Assembly (NCBI GenBank): GCA_934725355.1
Contig: CAKVAO010000002.1
Coordinates: 1-64,000 of the forward strand
From: an uncultured Candidatus Saccharibacteria bacterium
Lineage (GTDB): Bacteria; Patescibacteriota; Saccharimonadia; Saccharimonadales; Saccharimonadaceae
DNA length: 64,000 bases
Reading direction: 5' to 3'
Both the position numbers and the translations under genes were made by a program. Below the pieces are notes generated by a model. That model searched no databases, had not been told where the DNA came from, and saw only the letters and a list, made by a program, of their open reading frames with translations. Below are positions 50,859-61,800 of the stretch, in pieces (the first letter of the stretch is position 1; the number at the start of each line of letters is the position of its first letter).

Positions 50859-52484
50859 CTATCCACGTGGATTAAACATACTGAAACGATTGGTGTTGTA
50901 CTCTTTGCGCAGATAACGAACGAGGTCTTCTTGGTTGGTTAAGGTCTTAACGTCGGTATTCAGCGTGTTGAACGGGTCAAAAATCTTCTCGACCTTGGCA
51001 AATACCTCGGCGGTCTCTTTGTCGTATTTTGTTCGCGCGTATGGCGCCAGTAACCTACCCGCACCGTGACTGCCGGTAATCGAGCCTTCTAGTTGATTAG
51101 CAATCTCGGCCAGATTCTTTAGCGTGCGGAAGACGATTTGGCGATGACCTAGGTTGGCTAAGTTTAGAATTGGCTTAATACAGATGGTACCAGCGGCTAG
51201 ATTACCCCAGATGCCTGCCTGTATGTTGTCGCGCGATAGCGCATGTCGAATCTTCTCAATGGCGTCAAAGACGTTTTCGGGCGCAACCGCTAGATCGGTA
51301 ACTAATGGTAATGCAGCGTTGCCGTTATGGCTATAATTATTAACGACAGCAGTTGAATCATATAGTGTGGCTAGTACTGCTTGGTCTTCGGGTGTCTGCG
51401 CAACCTTGGCATCAGCTACGGCTGCGGAGTCTAGAATCTTGCCAGCCTGGCGCATGTGACGATTCTGATGTTTGTCGTCATATTCGATAAAGATTAGCGC
51501 CTTCGGAAGACTCTTGGTAACTAGCTTCCAAGGCTCGCGTCCGCTGAGCTCTTTGATTAGTGTTAGTGTGTCACCGTCAATAAAGCTTAATCGACAAGGA
51601 TTGGTATCGATTAGGCGATTGGTTAAATCAGATAAATTCTGCTCGTCGGTTACTGCGGCGACCAGCATTGAAGTTTCTTTGGGTGTCGGTGTCAGATTCA
51701 GCGACATTTCGGTAATAATGCCTAGTGTTCCCTGAGAGCCAACAAATAGCGGTGTTAGGTCAAAACTACCGTCTTTACCTTTGACGCGGTCAAGCGCAAA
51801 TCCGCCGTTATCTAGCGTGGTGCCAGCGCTAATCATGTCGATGGTTTCGGGGTTATCCTCGATTAGCGAATCGATAGAGCGATAAATCTCGCCTTCTAGT
51901 GTTTCAAGTCCCTTCTTCTCGCTCAGTTCTCGACGATTGAGGCGACCGGTCTGAATGACTTCGCCGTTTGCCAGTACAACTTCTAGGCGATCAACCCAGT
52001 CCAGCGCACTACCGTATTCAGCAAAATTTTCGCTAACCGCATTAATACCTAGAACTCCACCAATAGTGTGTGCTTGATCATTGTCGGTCTTAATTGGGAA
52101 AGTTAAGCCATGGGTGCCGACGGCTTCATTCAGCGTTGCAATGGTGATGCCAGGCTGTACCAAAATAAGATTAGATCGCAGGTCAAACTGCATGATGTGG
52201 TTCATGTGTGGCAAAAATGATAGAACAACACCACTAGAAATTGCCCCGCCGGTTACGTCATTGCCGTAACCACGAGCGGTCAGTGGTAGCACTTGCCCAC
52301 GTTCAGCTAACCGCCACGCAAAACGTGCTAGTTTGCGCACATCGTCTAGAACGCGCGGCATGACAATTAGATGTGGGGTGATTGATAGAATGCTACTATC
52401 TGTAGCGAAATTTAATCGTGAATTGCTATCCTCGATTACTTCGCCAACTAAATGTTGATCTAAATAATCCCCAATCTTGCTCAT
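50859..52484 (-). CDS. FAD-linked oxidase (GlcD/D-lactate dehydrogenase-like)
   Basis: This is a VAO/PCMH-fold flavoenzyme of 541 residues that probably oxidises a 2-hydroxyacid such as D-lactate. The FAD domain shows PRVLDDVRKLARFAW, LTARGYGNDVTGGAIS (the usual RGxGT is RGYGN), VQPGITIATLNEAV, IGGVLGINAVSE and LFVGSQGTLGIITEMSLNL. The C-terminal part ends with GSITGSHGAGRLLAPYARTKY, similar to the SxEHGxG motif. TATAAT (52492-52497) is 7 bases before the ATG. No electron-transfer partner is adjacent. Confidence 0.85.
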   Translation of the reverse strand: MSKIGDYLDQHLVGEVIEDSNSRLNFATDSSILSITPHLIVMPRVLDDVRKLARFAWRLAERGQVLPLTARGYGNDVTGGAISSGVVLSFLPHMNHIMQFDLRSNLILVQPGITIATLNEAVGTHGLTFPIKTDNDQAHTIGGVLGINAVSENFAEYGSALDWVDRLEVVLANGEVIQTGRLNRRELSEKKGLETLEGEIYRSIDSLIEDNPETIDMISAGTTLDNGGFALDRVKGKDGSFDLTPLFVGSQGTLGIITEMSLNLTPTPKETSMLVAAVTDEQNLSDLTNRLIDTNPCRLSFIDGDTLTLIKELSGREPWKLVTKSLPKALIFIEYDDKHQNRHMRQAGKILDSAAVADAKVAQTPEDQAVLATLYDSTAVVNNYSHNGNAALPLVTDLAVAPENVFDAIEKIRHALSRDNIQAGIWGNLAAGTICIKPILNLANLGHRQIVFRTLKNLAEIANQLEGSITGSHGAGRLLAPYARTKYDKETAEVFAKVEKIFDPFNTLNTDVKTLTNQEDLVRYLRKEYNTNRFSMFNPRG

Positions 52485-52521
52485 GTTAATTATTATAGCA
52501 CATACTAGAAAGCAGTTTTAA

Positions 52522-53547
52522 TTATGCAAAATATTTGTCTAGAATAGCGCGAACTTGGTCGGTGGTCGTGCAGTCGTATAGCTGGGCGCGTAAATCGGCA
52601 GCGCCATCGAAATCCTTGATATAGATTTTAAAGAAGTGCTTCAGCGGATCAAATTTACGAGTAGCTTGATCGTTGATTGTGCGATATTTGTCATACTGTT
52701 CCAACTGATAACGAAAGAGGTCTATATAGTCGGCGAGAGGATGCTGCGCCTGTCCCTGCTCGTGCGATATGTCGGCGACTGGCGAGGTGTTGGTCGAGTG
52801 GATATTCGCCTCGTCTACTTTCTCGAAGCAGAATGGATTAGCAAATACACCGCGGCCAATCATCAAGCCATCTACACCGGGGTGTTCGGTTTTTAAGCGT
52901 AGGCCGTGCGCTCTATCGCGGATGTCGCCGTTGATAGTGATTTTGGTCTGTGGCGCTAGCTGATCGCGTAGTGCGCAGATGTCGTCAATTAGTTCGTAGT
53001 GTGCATCGACTTTGCTCATTTCTTTGCGCGTACGTAGATGAACGGTTAGATTAGCGAGATTTTGTTGTAGCAAAAAGCTTAACCATGGCCGCCATTCATC
53101 AAGTCGACTTTTACCTAGTCTGGTCTTGACGGAAACGGGTAGTCCTGCTGCTGCGGTAGCTGCGATAATTTGCCCAGCTAGTTCGGTATTACCAATCATG
53201 CCAGAGCCGGCACCGATTTTGTAAACATCCTTTACTGGACAGCCCATATTGATGTCGATTCCGCTAAACCCCTGCTCTTTTAGTCCACGAGCCATAATGC
53301 GAAAATGCTCTGGGTCAGTGCCCCATATCTGAGCAACGATGGGGCTTTCGGCTGCATCGTGCTTTAGACGACCCTCGGTACTAAAACGGCCTTTGTCACT
53401 GCAGTAACTGGCAGCATTGGTGAATTCAGTAAAGAAAACATCTGGTCGACCAGCGCGTGCGATGGTTTTGCGAAATACGATATCTGTCACCTCTTCCATC
53501 GGCGCTAAAATAAAAAAAGGCATCGGCAATTCATCCCAAAATGTCAT
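52522..53547 (-). CDS. dus: tRNA-dihydrouridine synthase
   Basis: Dus reduces specific uridines in tRNA with FMN and NADPH. The 341-residue protein begins FFILAPMEEVTDIVFRKTI, has INMGCPVKDVYKIGAGSGM with the catalytic Cys, then VSVKTRLGKSRLDEW, LTVHLRTRKEMSKVDAHYEL with the His, INGDIRDR and GLMIGRGVFANPF, all classic. Which Dus subgroup it belongs to is unclear. A TATACT box lies 6 bases before the ATG, so it is leaderless. Confidence 0.93.
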   Translation of the reverse strand: MTFWDELPMPFFILAPMEEVTDIVFRKTIARAGRPDVFFTEFTNAASYCSDKGRFSTEGRLKHDAAESPIVAQIWGTDPEHFRIMARGLKEQGFSGIDINMGCPVKDVYKIGAGSGMIGNTELAGQIIAATAAAGLPVSVKTRLGKSRLDEWRPWLSFLLQQNLANLTVHLRTRKEMSKVDAHYELIDDICALRDQLAPQTKITINGDIRDRAHGLRLKTEHPGVDGLMIGRGVFANPFCFEKVDEANIHSTNTSPVADISHEQGQAQHPLADYIDLFRYQLEQYDKYRTINDQATRKFDPLKHFFKIYIKDFDGAADLRAQLYDCTTTDQVRAILDKYFA

Positions 53548-53634
53548 GATAATAGTATAGCAAATTATTGTTGGAATCTGGATGTAATTTAGGTATAAAC
53601 CTATAGTTGTTAATTGCCTAATGGTTGCAATACA

Positions 53635-53662
53635 AAAACAGCTCCCTACTGAGAGCTGTTTT
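53635..53662 (-). terminator. intrinsic terminator
   Basis: AAAACAGCTC / GAGCTGTTTT with an 8-base loop; the minus strand continues TGTATTGC. It ends the beta-helix protein gene. Confidence 0.8.
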
Positions 53663-53678
53663 ATAGTGGTTCCGCTAA

Positions 53679-55097
53679 TTAGCGCCTAGCATATTTGCGA
53701 TAGCCAAATAGGGCTGTACCCGACAAAATAACAGAGATAATGGCAATGTCTGCTGTATTGTCATCGGTTTCTACACCAGTATTAGGAGCGGTTATTACTG
53801 CTGATTTACCTGATTTGTCTTCGTCAATTGGCTTGGTTACCTCTATCTTGGTGCCGTTATCGTCTTTGGTGTCTGGCTTACATTGATGGTCAATGCTTGA
53901 CATGTCACTATCACCATAGTTGTTTGCGCCGCCGTTCATTACGGTACTGCAGTCAACGGATAACTTGCTGCCTTCGGTCATTCCGCCTTTGGCGACGTTT
54001 ATAACAGGTTTGCCATTGCTAGAGCTAAGCTTGGTTGAGCCTAGGATTCTAACATTTGTATTGCCGGTTGGATAAGAATCTGACTTCTCGATGTTTATTG
54101 GTGTATTTCCGGCATTAATCGTGCTAGAGTTGATTGTAACATTAGAGTTGCCACCATACAGATTGATTCCATTCCAGCGTGCACCTGAGATATTTAGATT
54201 ATTGAACGTTGTATCATGGTTCTCTTGGTTGTACGACTCTCCGTCTTTCCATTTAGCATTTGCGCTCATAGTAATAGCGTTATCGTAGTGGCCTCTGATT
54301 GTCATATTGTTAACCGTGATACTCTTGTTTCCGCCGCCAAATACAACAACGTTGTTATCGGGTTTAGGTTCTGCATTGCTGCGAGTGTCGTCAATAGTAG
54401 TGTTATTTAGTACTGTGTCTTTGTTGTTCCACATCATTAATGCAGTGGTATTTCCAGCGTTCCACGAGTTGCCATTGTATTCAGCTGTTACATAAGATAA
54501 CGCTTTAGGATCAAAGTTTCCGCGAATCTGTACGGTCTCTTGAAACTTATTGTTGGTAATACGAATTCCTTTGCTATCACGGTTTGATACTAAAAGGATG
54601 TCTTGGCTGGATGCGCTGCCTTTTACAAAATAATTACCTTCAATATTGAGGTTATTGAGCTGTCCGATCACCTTGCCATTTATTGTGCGCCAATTTTGCC
54701 CGTAGAAAATATTATCCTTAATAGTTACATTATCTAGAATGTCGCCATCTAGGCTGATAGGGGTTGGGACTTTTTTGTCGGATTGGAAGTCAATGTCACT
54801 AATCGACACACCGGAATGCTTAATGGTAAAGCTGCCACTTACCTTGGCGCGCGATGACTCCGCGCTCTTAATATCAATATCTTTTTCGATTGTGTAGTCG
54901 CCATCGTAAGGCTTATCTGCGTTGAGTTCTAATACATCACCATCACTAGCGTTCTTCAGTTGGTCGACGATATTGTCGGGTGTTACTGGTATTGTTGCTG
55001 CATTAGCGGTAGCCCTTCCGAAAAATAACACTGCAGCACCAGCTAACACTGCTACACTGAGAGTCTTTAAAGCTGTAGAATATCTCGCATATTCCAT
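53679..55097 (-). CDS. secreted right-handed beta-helix surface protein
   Basis: This 472-residue exported protein has an N-terminal signal peptide (hydrophobic about 13-33, likely cleavage after ANAA). The middle 350 residues have the Asn-rich pattern of parallel beta-helices (IRITNNKFQETVQIRGN, ITVNNMTIRGHYDNAITMSA, NVTINSSTINAGNTPINIEK), as in pectate-lyase-like folds, without an obvious catalytic set. At residue 437 APNTG is followed by a hydrophobic helix and RKYARR, the layout of a sortase sorting signal with an altered motif. AAGGAG lies upstream. It is a plausible adhesin or glycan-binding protein for host contact, an inference from the fold and lifestyle. Confidence 0.7.
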   Translation of the reverse strand: MEYARYSTALKTLSVAVLAGAAVLFFGRATANAATIPVTPDNIVDQLKNASDGDVLELNADKPYDGDYTIEKDIDIKSAESSRAKVSGSFTIKHSGVSISDIDFQSDKKVPTPISLDGDILDNVTIKDNIFYGQNWRTINGKVIGQLNNLNIEGNYFVKGSASSQDILLVSNRDSKGIRITNNKFQETVQIRGNFDPKALSYVTAEYNGNSWNAGNTTALMMWNNKDTVLNNTTIDDTRSNAEPKPDNNVVVFGGGNKSITVNNMTIRGHYDNAITMSANAKWKDGESYNQENHDTTFNNLNISGARWNGINLYGGNSNVTINSSTINAGNTPINIEKSDSYPTGNTNVRILGSTKLSSSNGKPVINVAKGGMTEGSKLSVDCSTVMNGGANNYGDSDMSSIDHQCKPDTKDDNGTKIEVTKPIDEDKSGKSAVITAPNTGVETDDNTADIAIISVILSGTALFGYRKYARR

Positions 55098-55211
55098 CTA
55101 TCTTCTCCTTCTTCTATTTCTTCTCGCATAGTATTTCTACTATGCAACTAGTATATTCAAGTGCATATTGCAAGTCAAGGTGCTTAAACTTGCGTCGCTA
55201 GACCTAAGTGT

Positions 55212-58200
55212 TTACGGGTTCTCTCTCAACCAGTTCTCGAAGGCTACGATGTCTCTGTATTTGTCGCTCTGTTCGACTTCAGGCAAATTTAGGTGAATTA
55301 TGTGATTCCAGACGCTACGAACTAGCTGCTTGAATTCGTCCATGGCTACGGTGTCAGAATAATCAACCTCCGGGCGGAACAGGTGACTGTCGTCGTGTGT
55401 GTCAGGCTCAATAAATTCCAGGGCGCCCGAGACTACGTGGAAACCGGCGTATTCGGCAGAATTCTCGATTAGCAGCTTGTAGAACATCAGCTGCTGCTGA
55501 TAACGGCGAGCCTTGGCCTTCTGATAGTCAGATCCTCGCTCAGTGAAATCGTCCATACCTTTGCCAGTTTTATAATCAATTACCTGAATTAGCTTGTTCT
55601 TACGATCAACTATCATAGCGTCGATTTTACCAGTCAGACGAATATCGCCGTCTAGGATGGCTTCTAGTTTTTGCTCGGCTACCTGCCCCGGCGCGAAGTA
55701 CTGACCGCGTTGATTCATGAACACAGTCAAAGCATGGTCGCCTTTGTCGCGGTAGAATTTGGCATCTTCGGGCGTTAATACATAACTATTTTTATCGAAA
55801 TCCTGATGATAGAAGTCCAAAATTTCACTAATATTCATCAAACGATTACCGGCGGCGTTCATGACGTTATGAATTTGCTGCATGGTATGGTGAATGGCGT
55901 TACCGAAAATCTGCGCACCAGAAGTACCCTGTGGCACATGTAGTAGATTGCATAGTAGGAAGTGCTCTGGCCCGCCATTCATGACATCGGTAAAGGCATT
56001 GAGGTCGGTGGCAGATAGATGGTAATTAGCTAGGCGATTAGCCAGTAAAGCATGCTGGTCGGTGTCTCGTCGCACCATACGATCCATCATAGAAGTCTCG
56101 AGTTGCTTGATAGTATTAACTGTATCGGGCTCTGGTAATTCAGTGCGCTCAGGGAAGCTCAGCAGGTATTCTAGCTCGTTTAACTGCTTACCGCCTGCGG
56201 TGCTGTGACTAGTGATGATTAGCTGTTGCTTGGCGCGCGTCATGGCGACATACAGCAGTCGCCTACGTTCGTCATCATCACTACCCGAAGCCTGACCGTA
56301 AGGCATATTGTGCGGCCAGCCAAGATTACAGTTGCGATTCTTACACTTAGCACCCCATTGCTCGCTCTCACTGTCGATAATAAACACGGTTTCAAACTCT
56401 AGCCCCTTCGCACTATGTGCGCTCATCAGCTGGACATTGTGCTGGTCGCCATAGCTGGCTGAAGAGTAAATGGGGATATTGAGCTCTTTCAAGCGGTTTA
56501 GGAAATTCAGAAAATCAACTAACTTTAGTTCGCGGTCAGGCGTATAGTCTTTGAGATGTCGCAGCAATGTAGTCAGGTCGTTAAGGATGCTTAGGTACTG
56601 CAAAGTGTTCTCTTTGAACTTTGCGATATTAAAGTAGTAGTCAAAGAGTGGTGAACGGAAGACATTCGAACCCACCGGGCGCGCTGTCGCGCTGCCACCC
56701 TCCCTTTGCGAAAGGGAGGTAATATCTACGCTGTCGTTAACCTCGGTTGCAACTGTCCCGATTAGCTCTAATAAAATGTTATTCAGCGACGCGTTAACAG
56801 AGCGCCTAGCGAGATCTTTCAGCCAGAGGACAAGGTTGCGTGTGGCGGGTCGAGCTTCTAATTTTTCTAGCCAACGAGTACCACGCCCATTGCACTCTAG
56901 GCTGATCTGATAAAAATCAGCACGCGACAAGCCAAAGGCCTCGCTGGCTATTACTGGCGGCAGATAGATGTTGATATTGTTGTCATTGCCACGTGTCATA
57001 GCGTCGACTAGATGCGCTAAGTTAACAACTAGCTGGACTAATGGCGACTCTAGAATATCGCGCTGACGTTCGTAGCTGACTTTGATGTCGTATTTAGCAA
57101 GGTATGGTGCGACGGCTTCGAGACTTTTGTGCTTGCGTCCGATGATAGCGATTTCACCCGGTGCGGCGCCGTCGTTGATTAAATCTTTGATGGTGCGCGC
57201 GACATAATCGAACTCATGCTCGGCAGTCGTAGCGACAACTAGCTGTTGCTTAGCCGTGTCGGGATGGTTGGCGATGAGCTGTTTAGGTGTGCCGTCGACA
57301 TTTGTTAGGCGGCTTAGAATGCCTTGGCTAACTAGCTCGCTGGACCGCAAAATACCGTCAGCGCTGCGGTAGTTATGCTTTAAGTTGATCTGTGCTAGGT
57401 TGTGGAAGCGCCGCGCAAATTGCTGAATGTTAGAAATGTCGGCACCCTGGAAACGGTAAATTGCCTGATCGTCATCGCCCACCACCATCAGATTTGGCGT
57501 GTCGTCGTAATCGGTCAGCTCGGATAATAGACGCATCTGAGCGTCGTTGGTATCCTGAAATTCATCCACCAATACGTACTGATATTGCTCTTGCAGATTG
57601 GCCTTTAAATCTGGGTTGTCATGTATGGCGTTAATGACACTGATGATCATGTCACCGAAGTCATATAAATTGCGTGCATCCATCTGTACTAAGTACTGCT
57701 CGTAGACATCAGCGGCATATAATAACTTCTCGCTCTTCTTCTGGTCTTTTAGGATAAAAATACTCTCGCCATTTTGTGTCGCCTTATCTAGCCATTCACC
57801 TTTCCAGGCTGTGATGGGCTTGGTAGCGCTGCGAGCATCTAACTGTTCAGATTCGTTAAGCGCGGCGCGGAGCGAGCGAGCGACTAACTCGCCCAATTTG
57901 GGCTCGTCGGTAAACTGCAGTGATGGCTGACTAGCAGCTATATTCTGGGTAACGCCAACTAGATCATAGACAGAATCGAGACACTTAGCGGTCATTCGTC
58001 CAGCGAAGGTGGTGTTCAGTGCTTCGTCAATCTGCGCACAGAAATCAAGGTTTTGTTGCGCTATCTGGCGGAGTTCATCGGGGCTAACGGCGGCTTTCTT
58101 TAGCTCGCCAATCATTTTTTGCAGATCACGCAGATAGGTAAATTCGTCCTTGTTGCGTGAGCGTAATGGATTGTTGAATGGCAATTTTTGCAGGATATCT

Positions 58201-58583
58201 TCGATAATCTCGGCCTGCGTTAATTGATCAGCCGACTGATAGTTTGCTCCATTATAAAAATATTCGTTATAGTGACCGATCACCATAGAGCCAAATCCGT
58301 GAAAGGTATTGATGGTAACCTTGTAGGCGTCGGGCCCGATAATGCGTGATAGACGCTCGGTCATGTTGGTGGCGGCCGCCTCTGTAAAGGTTAAACACAG
58401 GATATTGTTTGGCAAGACATCGGTCTGGCGTAGAATATTGGCGACGCGCATAGACAGCAGCTCGGTTTTACCAGTGCCTGGCCCAGCCACTACCATCACA
58501 GGTCCATCAATTTGATCGACCGCCGCGCGCTGCTCGGCATTAAGATTATCATACCTTGACTCAAATACCCTGTTGTAATCCAT
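55212..58583 (-). CDS. UvrD-like helicase with C-terminal RecB-type nuclease
   Basis: This 1123-residue protein joins a superfamily 1 helicase to a PD-(D/E)XK nuclease. Helicase motifs: LNAEQRAAVDQIDGP (Q motif), GPGTGKTELL (I), TFTEAAATNMTERL (Ia), VLVDEFQDTNDAQ (II), VVGDDDQAIYRFQGAD (III), LMSAHSAKGLEFETVFI (V) and LLYVAMTRAKQQL (VI). Nuclease: AIHHTMQQIH, LTGKIDAMIV and VIDYKTGKGM near the end. This is the AddB/AdnB-like layout for double-strand break processing. A palindromic repeat is inserted in frame at about residues 621-640, between helicase motifs. TATAAT lies 6 bases before the ATG. Confidence 0.88.
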   Translation of the reverse strand: MDYNRVFESRYDNLNAEQRAAVDQIDGPVMVVAGPGTGKTELLSMRVANILRQTDVLPNNILCLTFTEAAATNMTERLSRIIGPDAYKVTINTFHGFGSMVIGHYNEYFYNGANYQSADQLTQAEIIEDILQKLPFNNPLRSRNKDEFTYLRDLQKMIGELKKAAVSPDELRQIAQQNLDFCAQIDEALNTTFAGRMTAKCLDSVYDLVGVTQNIAASQPSLQFTDEPKLGELVARSLRAALNESEQLDARSATKPITAWKGEWLDKATQNGESIFILKDQKKSEKLLYAADVYEQYLVQMDARNLYDFGDMIISVINAIHDNPDLKANLQEQYQYVLVDEFQDTNDAQMRLLSELTDYDDTPNLMVVGDDDQAIYRFQGADISNIQQFARRFHNLAQINLKHNYRSADGILRSSELVSQGILSRLTNVDGTPKQLIANHPDTAKQQLVVATTAEHEFDYVARTIKDLINDGAAPGEIAIIGRKHKSLEAVAPYLAKYDIKVSYERQRDILESPLVQLVVNLAHLVDAMTRGNDNNINIYLPPVIASEAFGLSRADFYQISLECNGRGTRWLEKLEARPATRNLVLWLKDLARRSVNASLNNILLELIGTVATEVNDSVDITSLSQREGGSATARPVGSNVFRSPLFDYYFNIAKFKENTLQYLSILNDLTTLLRHLKDYTPDRELKLVDFLNFLNRLKELNIPIYSSASYGDQHNVQLMSAHSAKGLEFETVFIIDSESEQWGAKCKNRNCNLGWPHNMPYGQASGSDDDERRRLLYVAMTRAKQQLIITSHSTAGGKQLNELEYLLSFPERTELPEPDTVNTIKQLETSMMDRMVRRDTDQHALLANRLANYHLSATDLNAFTDVMNGGPEHFLLCNLLHVPQGTSGAQIFGNAIHHTMQQIHNVMNAAGNRLMNISEILDFYHQDFDKNSYVLTPEDAKFYRDKGDHALTVFMNQRGQYFAPGQVAEQKLEAILDGDIRLTGKIDAMIVDRKNKLIQVIDYKTGKGMDDFTERGSDYQKAKARRYQQQLMFYKLLIENSAEYAGFHVVSGALEFIEPDTHDDSHLFRPEVDYSDTVAMDEFKQLVRSVWNHIIHLNLPEVEQSDKYRDIVAFENWLRENP
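56665..56720 (-). repeat. palindromic repeat element inside helicase gene
   Basis: On the minus strand it reads ACCTCCCTTT-CGC-AAAGGGAGG, then a GC-rich second hairpin (GCGCGACAGCGCGC) and the tail GGTGGGTTCGAA. It is translated as SLSQREGGSATARPVGSN without disturbing the frame. It shares both the first hairpin and the tail with 62815-62862. Confidence 0.75.
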
Positions 58584-58603
58584 GGGTATATTATAGCAAA
58601 AAG

Positions 58604-58861
58604 TTATTTATTGCTGTCGGCGGCGGCGTTGGCTAACTTGACCATTTCAGCCTCGGCAGATTTGTCTAGCGGCTTCTGGACGACGTCTGTGTTCGCGTGT
58701 GCCTTGCTGCTGTCCATTGTTTTTACATCTGCGTGGGCGTCTTTGATGGACATTTTAGATAACGCAGCCGTTATTACCGGACGTTGTTTGCTTAACAGCT
58801 TATATAGTTTGCCTCTTGTTGTAGCTTCAGTACCAATAAAATCGTGATTATTACTATTCAT
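58604..58861 (-). CDS. small protein sharing its C-terminus with the PIN/TRAM protein
   Basis: This 85-residue hydrophilic protein starts 3 bases after the stop of the 1258-residue gene, with AAGGAG 9 bases before its ATG, so they form one operon. Its last 19 residues (KSAEAEMVKLANAAADSNK) match the end of the PIN/TRAM protein (KSAEAEMVKLANATADK). The rest is unrelated by eye. It may be a chimera made when the flanking repeat was duplicated. Confidence 0.5.
   Translation of the reverse strand: MNSNNHDFIGTEATTRGKLYKLLSKQRPVITAALSKMSIKDAHADVKTMDSSKAHANTDVVQKPLDKSAEAEMVKLANAAADSNK
58615..58663 (-). repeat. 49-bp direct repeat, copy 1
   Basis: It matches 62715-62763 at all but about five positions and encodes the SAEAEMVKLANA tail of two different genes. 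The two copies bracket about 4.1 kb with the 1258-residue protein gene. Confidence 0.75.
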
Positions 58862-58864
58862 TGC

Positions 58865-61800
58865 CTATGACTCCTTGTTTTTATAATACGTGTTAATGTC
58901 TACCCACAGTACGGGTAGATTCATTTGTGTTGCCACGCGCTCGATGTCTTTATTGATGCGTTCACCGCCATACTGAATGACACAGGTTGGCTGCGTTCTA
59001 TCTGCCCCATCTTCGGTACTAACGTAACGATACAGGGCTACTTCGTTGTACACTTCAGCGCCGCCCCCTGCTTCTTCAATGCGTGCAAAATCCTCGAAAC
59101 TTTCTAGCTTGCTCCGCATACTAGGGTTGAGTCTGCCTTGTCCATGTGTCGTGCGGGCGTCACTATGATACATGCCTAAGAGCCCTCCATCTGGTATAGC
59201 TGTAAATCCTAATATTATATTACTGGCGTAGCCTTTTATGCCAATACCCCGTTCGCAATTATCTGTTATTAGTGAAGTAGAGATTGTTGATAGGCCATAG
59301 GAGCAATTAAGCGCATCGGGATCTTTGGCTGCAGCGTCCTGTAATTTATTGCTAGTTGGATCAACATCGTGATTGTGATCCCGAGATATTGGGGATAGGC
59401 TAACACCCGTGTCGTGGCTCAATACTGCAAATTTTGCTCCATGAAGCTTAACTACCTTGCAACCCGACTCTAAGGTCGTATGATCCATGCCTGGAGCTTC
59501 GGCGTCTAAGTCCAACAAAGCGTCATTCCAATTTTTTGTATAATATTGTTCGATCTTCTCTGCGACATTCGATAGTACCATGAAGTTATCCGGGGCGAGA
59601 GCTTTGTTGATTGACTCTTTTGTTATTTTCGGATTAGTATGAAAATGCAACTGATTATATGCATTGTAATTTTCTACTATGCACATATCTAATTTTTGTC
59701 GCAGGCTTAACAGGGCTAGTTCTTCGGCGCTATATTTCGTTGCTAACTGCGCATCTGCTTCTCGTGCGGTGAGATGACTTGCATTTAGTGCTTGTCTAAT
59801 TTGTATGAACTCTACGTCAGTAGTATTTAGTATTCCCTTATTCAATAGATCGACCATTTCATCGCTATATAAGTTGTGGGGATTGAATGTCTGCGGCCGA
59901 ATGGATTCCAGGGGATCTAGTATGTATTCATGTGCTGCACAAATACGCTTAGGATCGTCACTCTCTAGATCGCTCTCTAGCTTACTGGCAACAATCTGAC
60001 TGTAATTATCTAGCTCGTCTATATTATGTATGTCGAAGCGATTTTGACAGGCCAGGATGAGCTGTAAATTACCTATCGCCTGATCCGACAAGGTATTTAT
60101 ATTATCAGCAACTGACTTGAACAGTTCTTTGCTGCCTGTGGACTTTTGACAGCGCAGGAATCGTGCTAGTAGTTCAGACTTGTCCTTGAATACTGTTGGT
60201 AGTTGACTTATATCATTAAACTGCTGGATGGTTTGGCTGATTTCTACATCCGACATATTAGCTAATATCTCATCACCGCCGCTATCGTATTTAGCGAGAC
60301 TTTTTATTGTGTCGTCACCAATTATTTTATTGCGGCCTTCTACGATTAGCCTGATTAGTCCAGGTCTCTGTTTAAAGTCTACTCCCAGTAGCAATTTATC
60401 CTGGGAATTAACGTAATTGGCGGCTACAGTAAGCTGCTCGAGATTTGCATTGTGCTGAGCGTTGAACCGTGCGAAGTACGTGCGAAGCCAAGGGTCTTTG
60501 ATAGTCATAGCAGTGTCAATTGCCGAACGTTGCTCGGAGTTAAGGTTTTCTATGATGCTAGGATCTTTGTCGTTAGCCAAGTTGAGCATAGGCTCCCATA
60601 TGCCATGTTTGAACATATCAGAAGCCAGTTGTGGTGTTGAAGTCCCGTTGCTATTGAAATAGTCCTTAGCCTTGTCACGATGTGTGCTAAAAAACGCCCT
60701 CCCTGGTGTCGTATTGAGTCCGTATTGATCATTGTCTGTTATTATTCCAACACCGCTAACCTCTGAATTATTGCCTGTAGTAGTGCCAGCTGTGTTTTCT
60801 CCAGCTTTCCGGTCAAATCTCTGGGCGTCCTGTTCTAGACTTAAATAAGCCTTTTCTCGGGGGCTCAATCTATAGTATTCATAAGAAGAAAAGGATTGCT
60901 CGCCGCGAAGGAATCTTTCTTGTTCTAGATTACCGACATCAAGGATGCTATCATAGAATCGATGGAGCTTATACGTTTCTTCGTTGCTACTACACAATGC
61001 ACTACCAGATATCTTTTGTATAACTTCTAGCTTGGCGGATTCAAATGTGTCTACGTTCAGGCCGCCTTTATCAGTCCAGAAGCTCATGCGGTTACGGTCG
61101 GCTGCTCCCATTTTACATACACTGTCGGATAACATGGGCAATGGGCTATAATGTGGTGAGCCAAGCATATTATTAGTATGGCCACTATCGACTAAATCTC
61201 GCGATACGCGTTTAAACATTGCGTCGGCGTCGAGATTGTCAATAATACCATGATTAACAAATGAGTCCTGAATGTCTTTTGTTGGTGTTTCATGTATTTT
61301 GGCGTTTCGCACGAGCTCTTGTATTGTATCGGGGCTGCTGTATGACAAGTCCATGCCAATGCTCTTCAGTGTTTTAACGCAACTTCCTAGCTGGTCGAGT
61401 TGTTTGCTATCAATTTTATCTATAGAGCCTGCCTTGCGGATCTGACTTAGCTGGCATAGCATAACATTAGGTAGGGTTTCATTGTTCAATGTGTTGTTGT
61501 TATTTACAGAGTTGCGCATATAAGTCGCCAAATTGTGCGGATCGAACATGTTGCTGCTCGTCACTAGATTACTAATTGTTGCAATAACTGCTTCGTCGGG
61601 AAGTTTGGTGCTAGCACTGCTTGTGAAGACTTCTAAATATTTTAGAGTCATGTCAGCACTTTCTTTTGTTGGCGGTAGCTCAAACCCCTTTGCTGCGTAT
61701 TCATTTAGCTTTGCACTAAAGGTCTCTGCTCTATTAGCGGCGTCTGCTGCGTTGTCTGACAATCTAGCTGATAACTCGCCGACTATAAGCTTTGACACGC

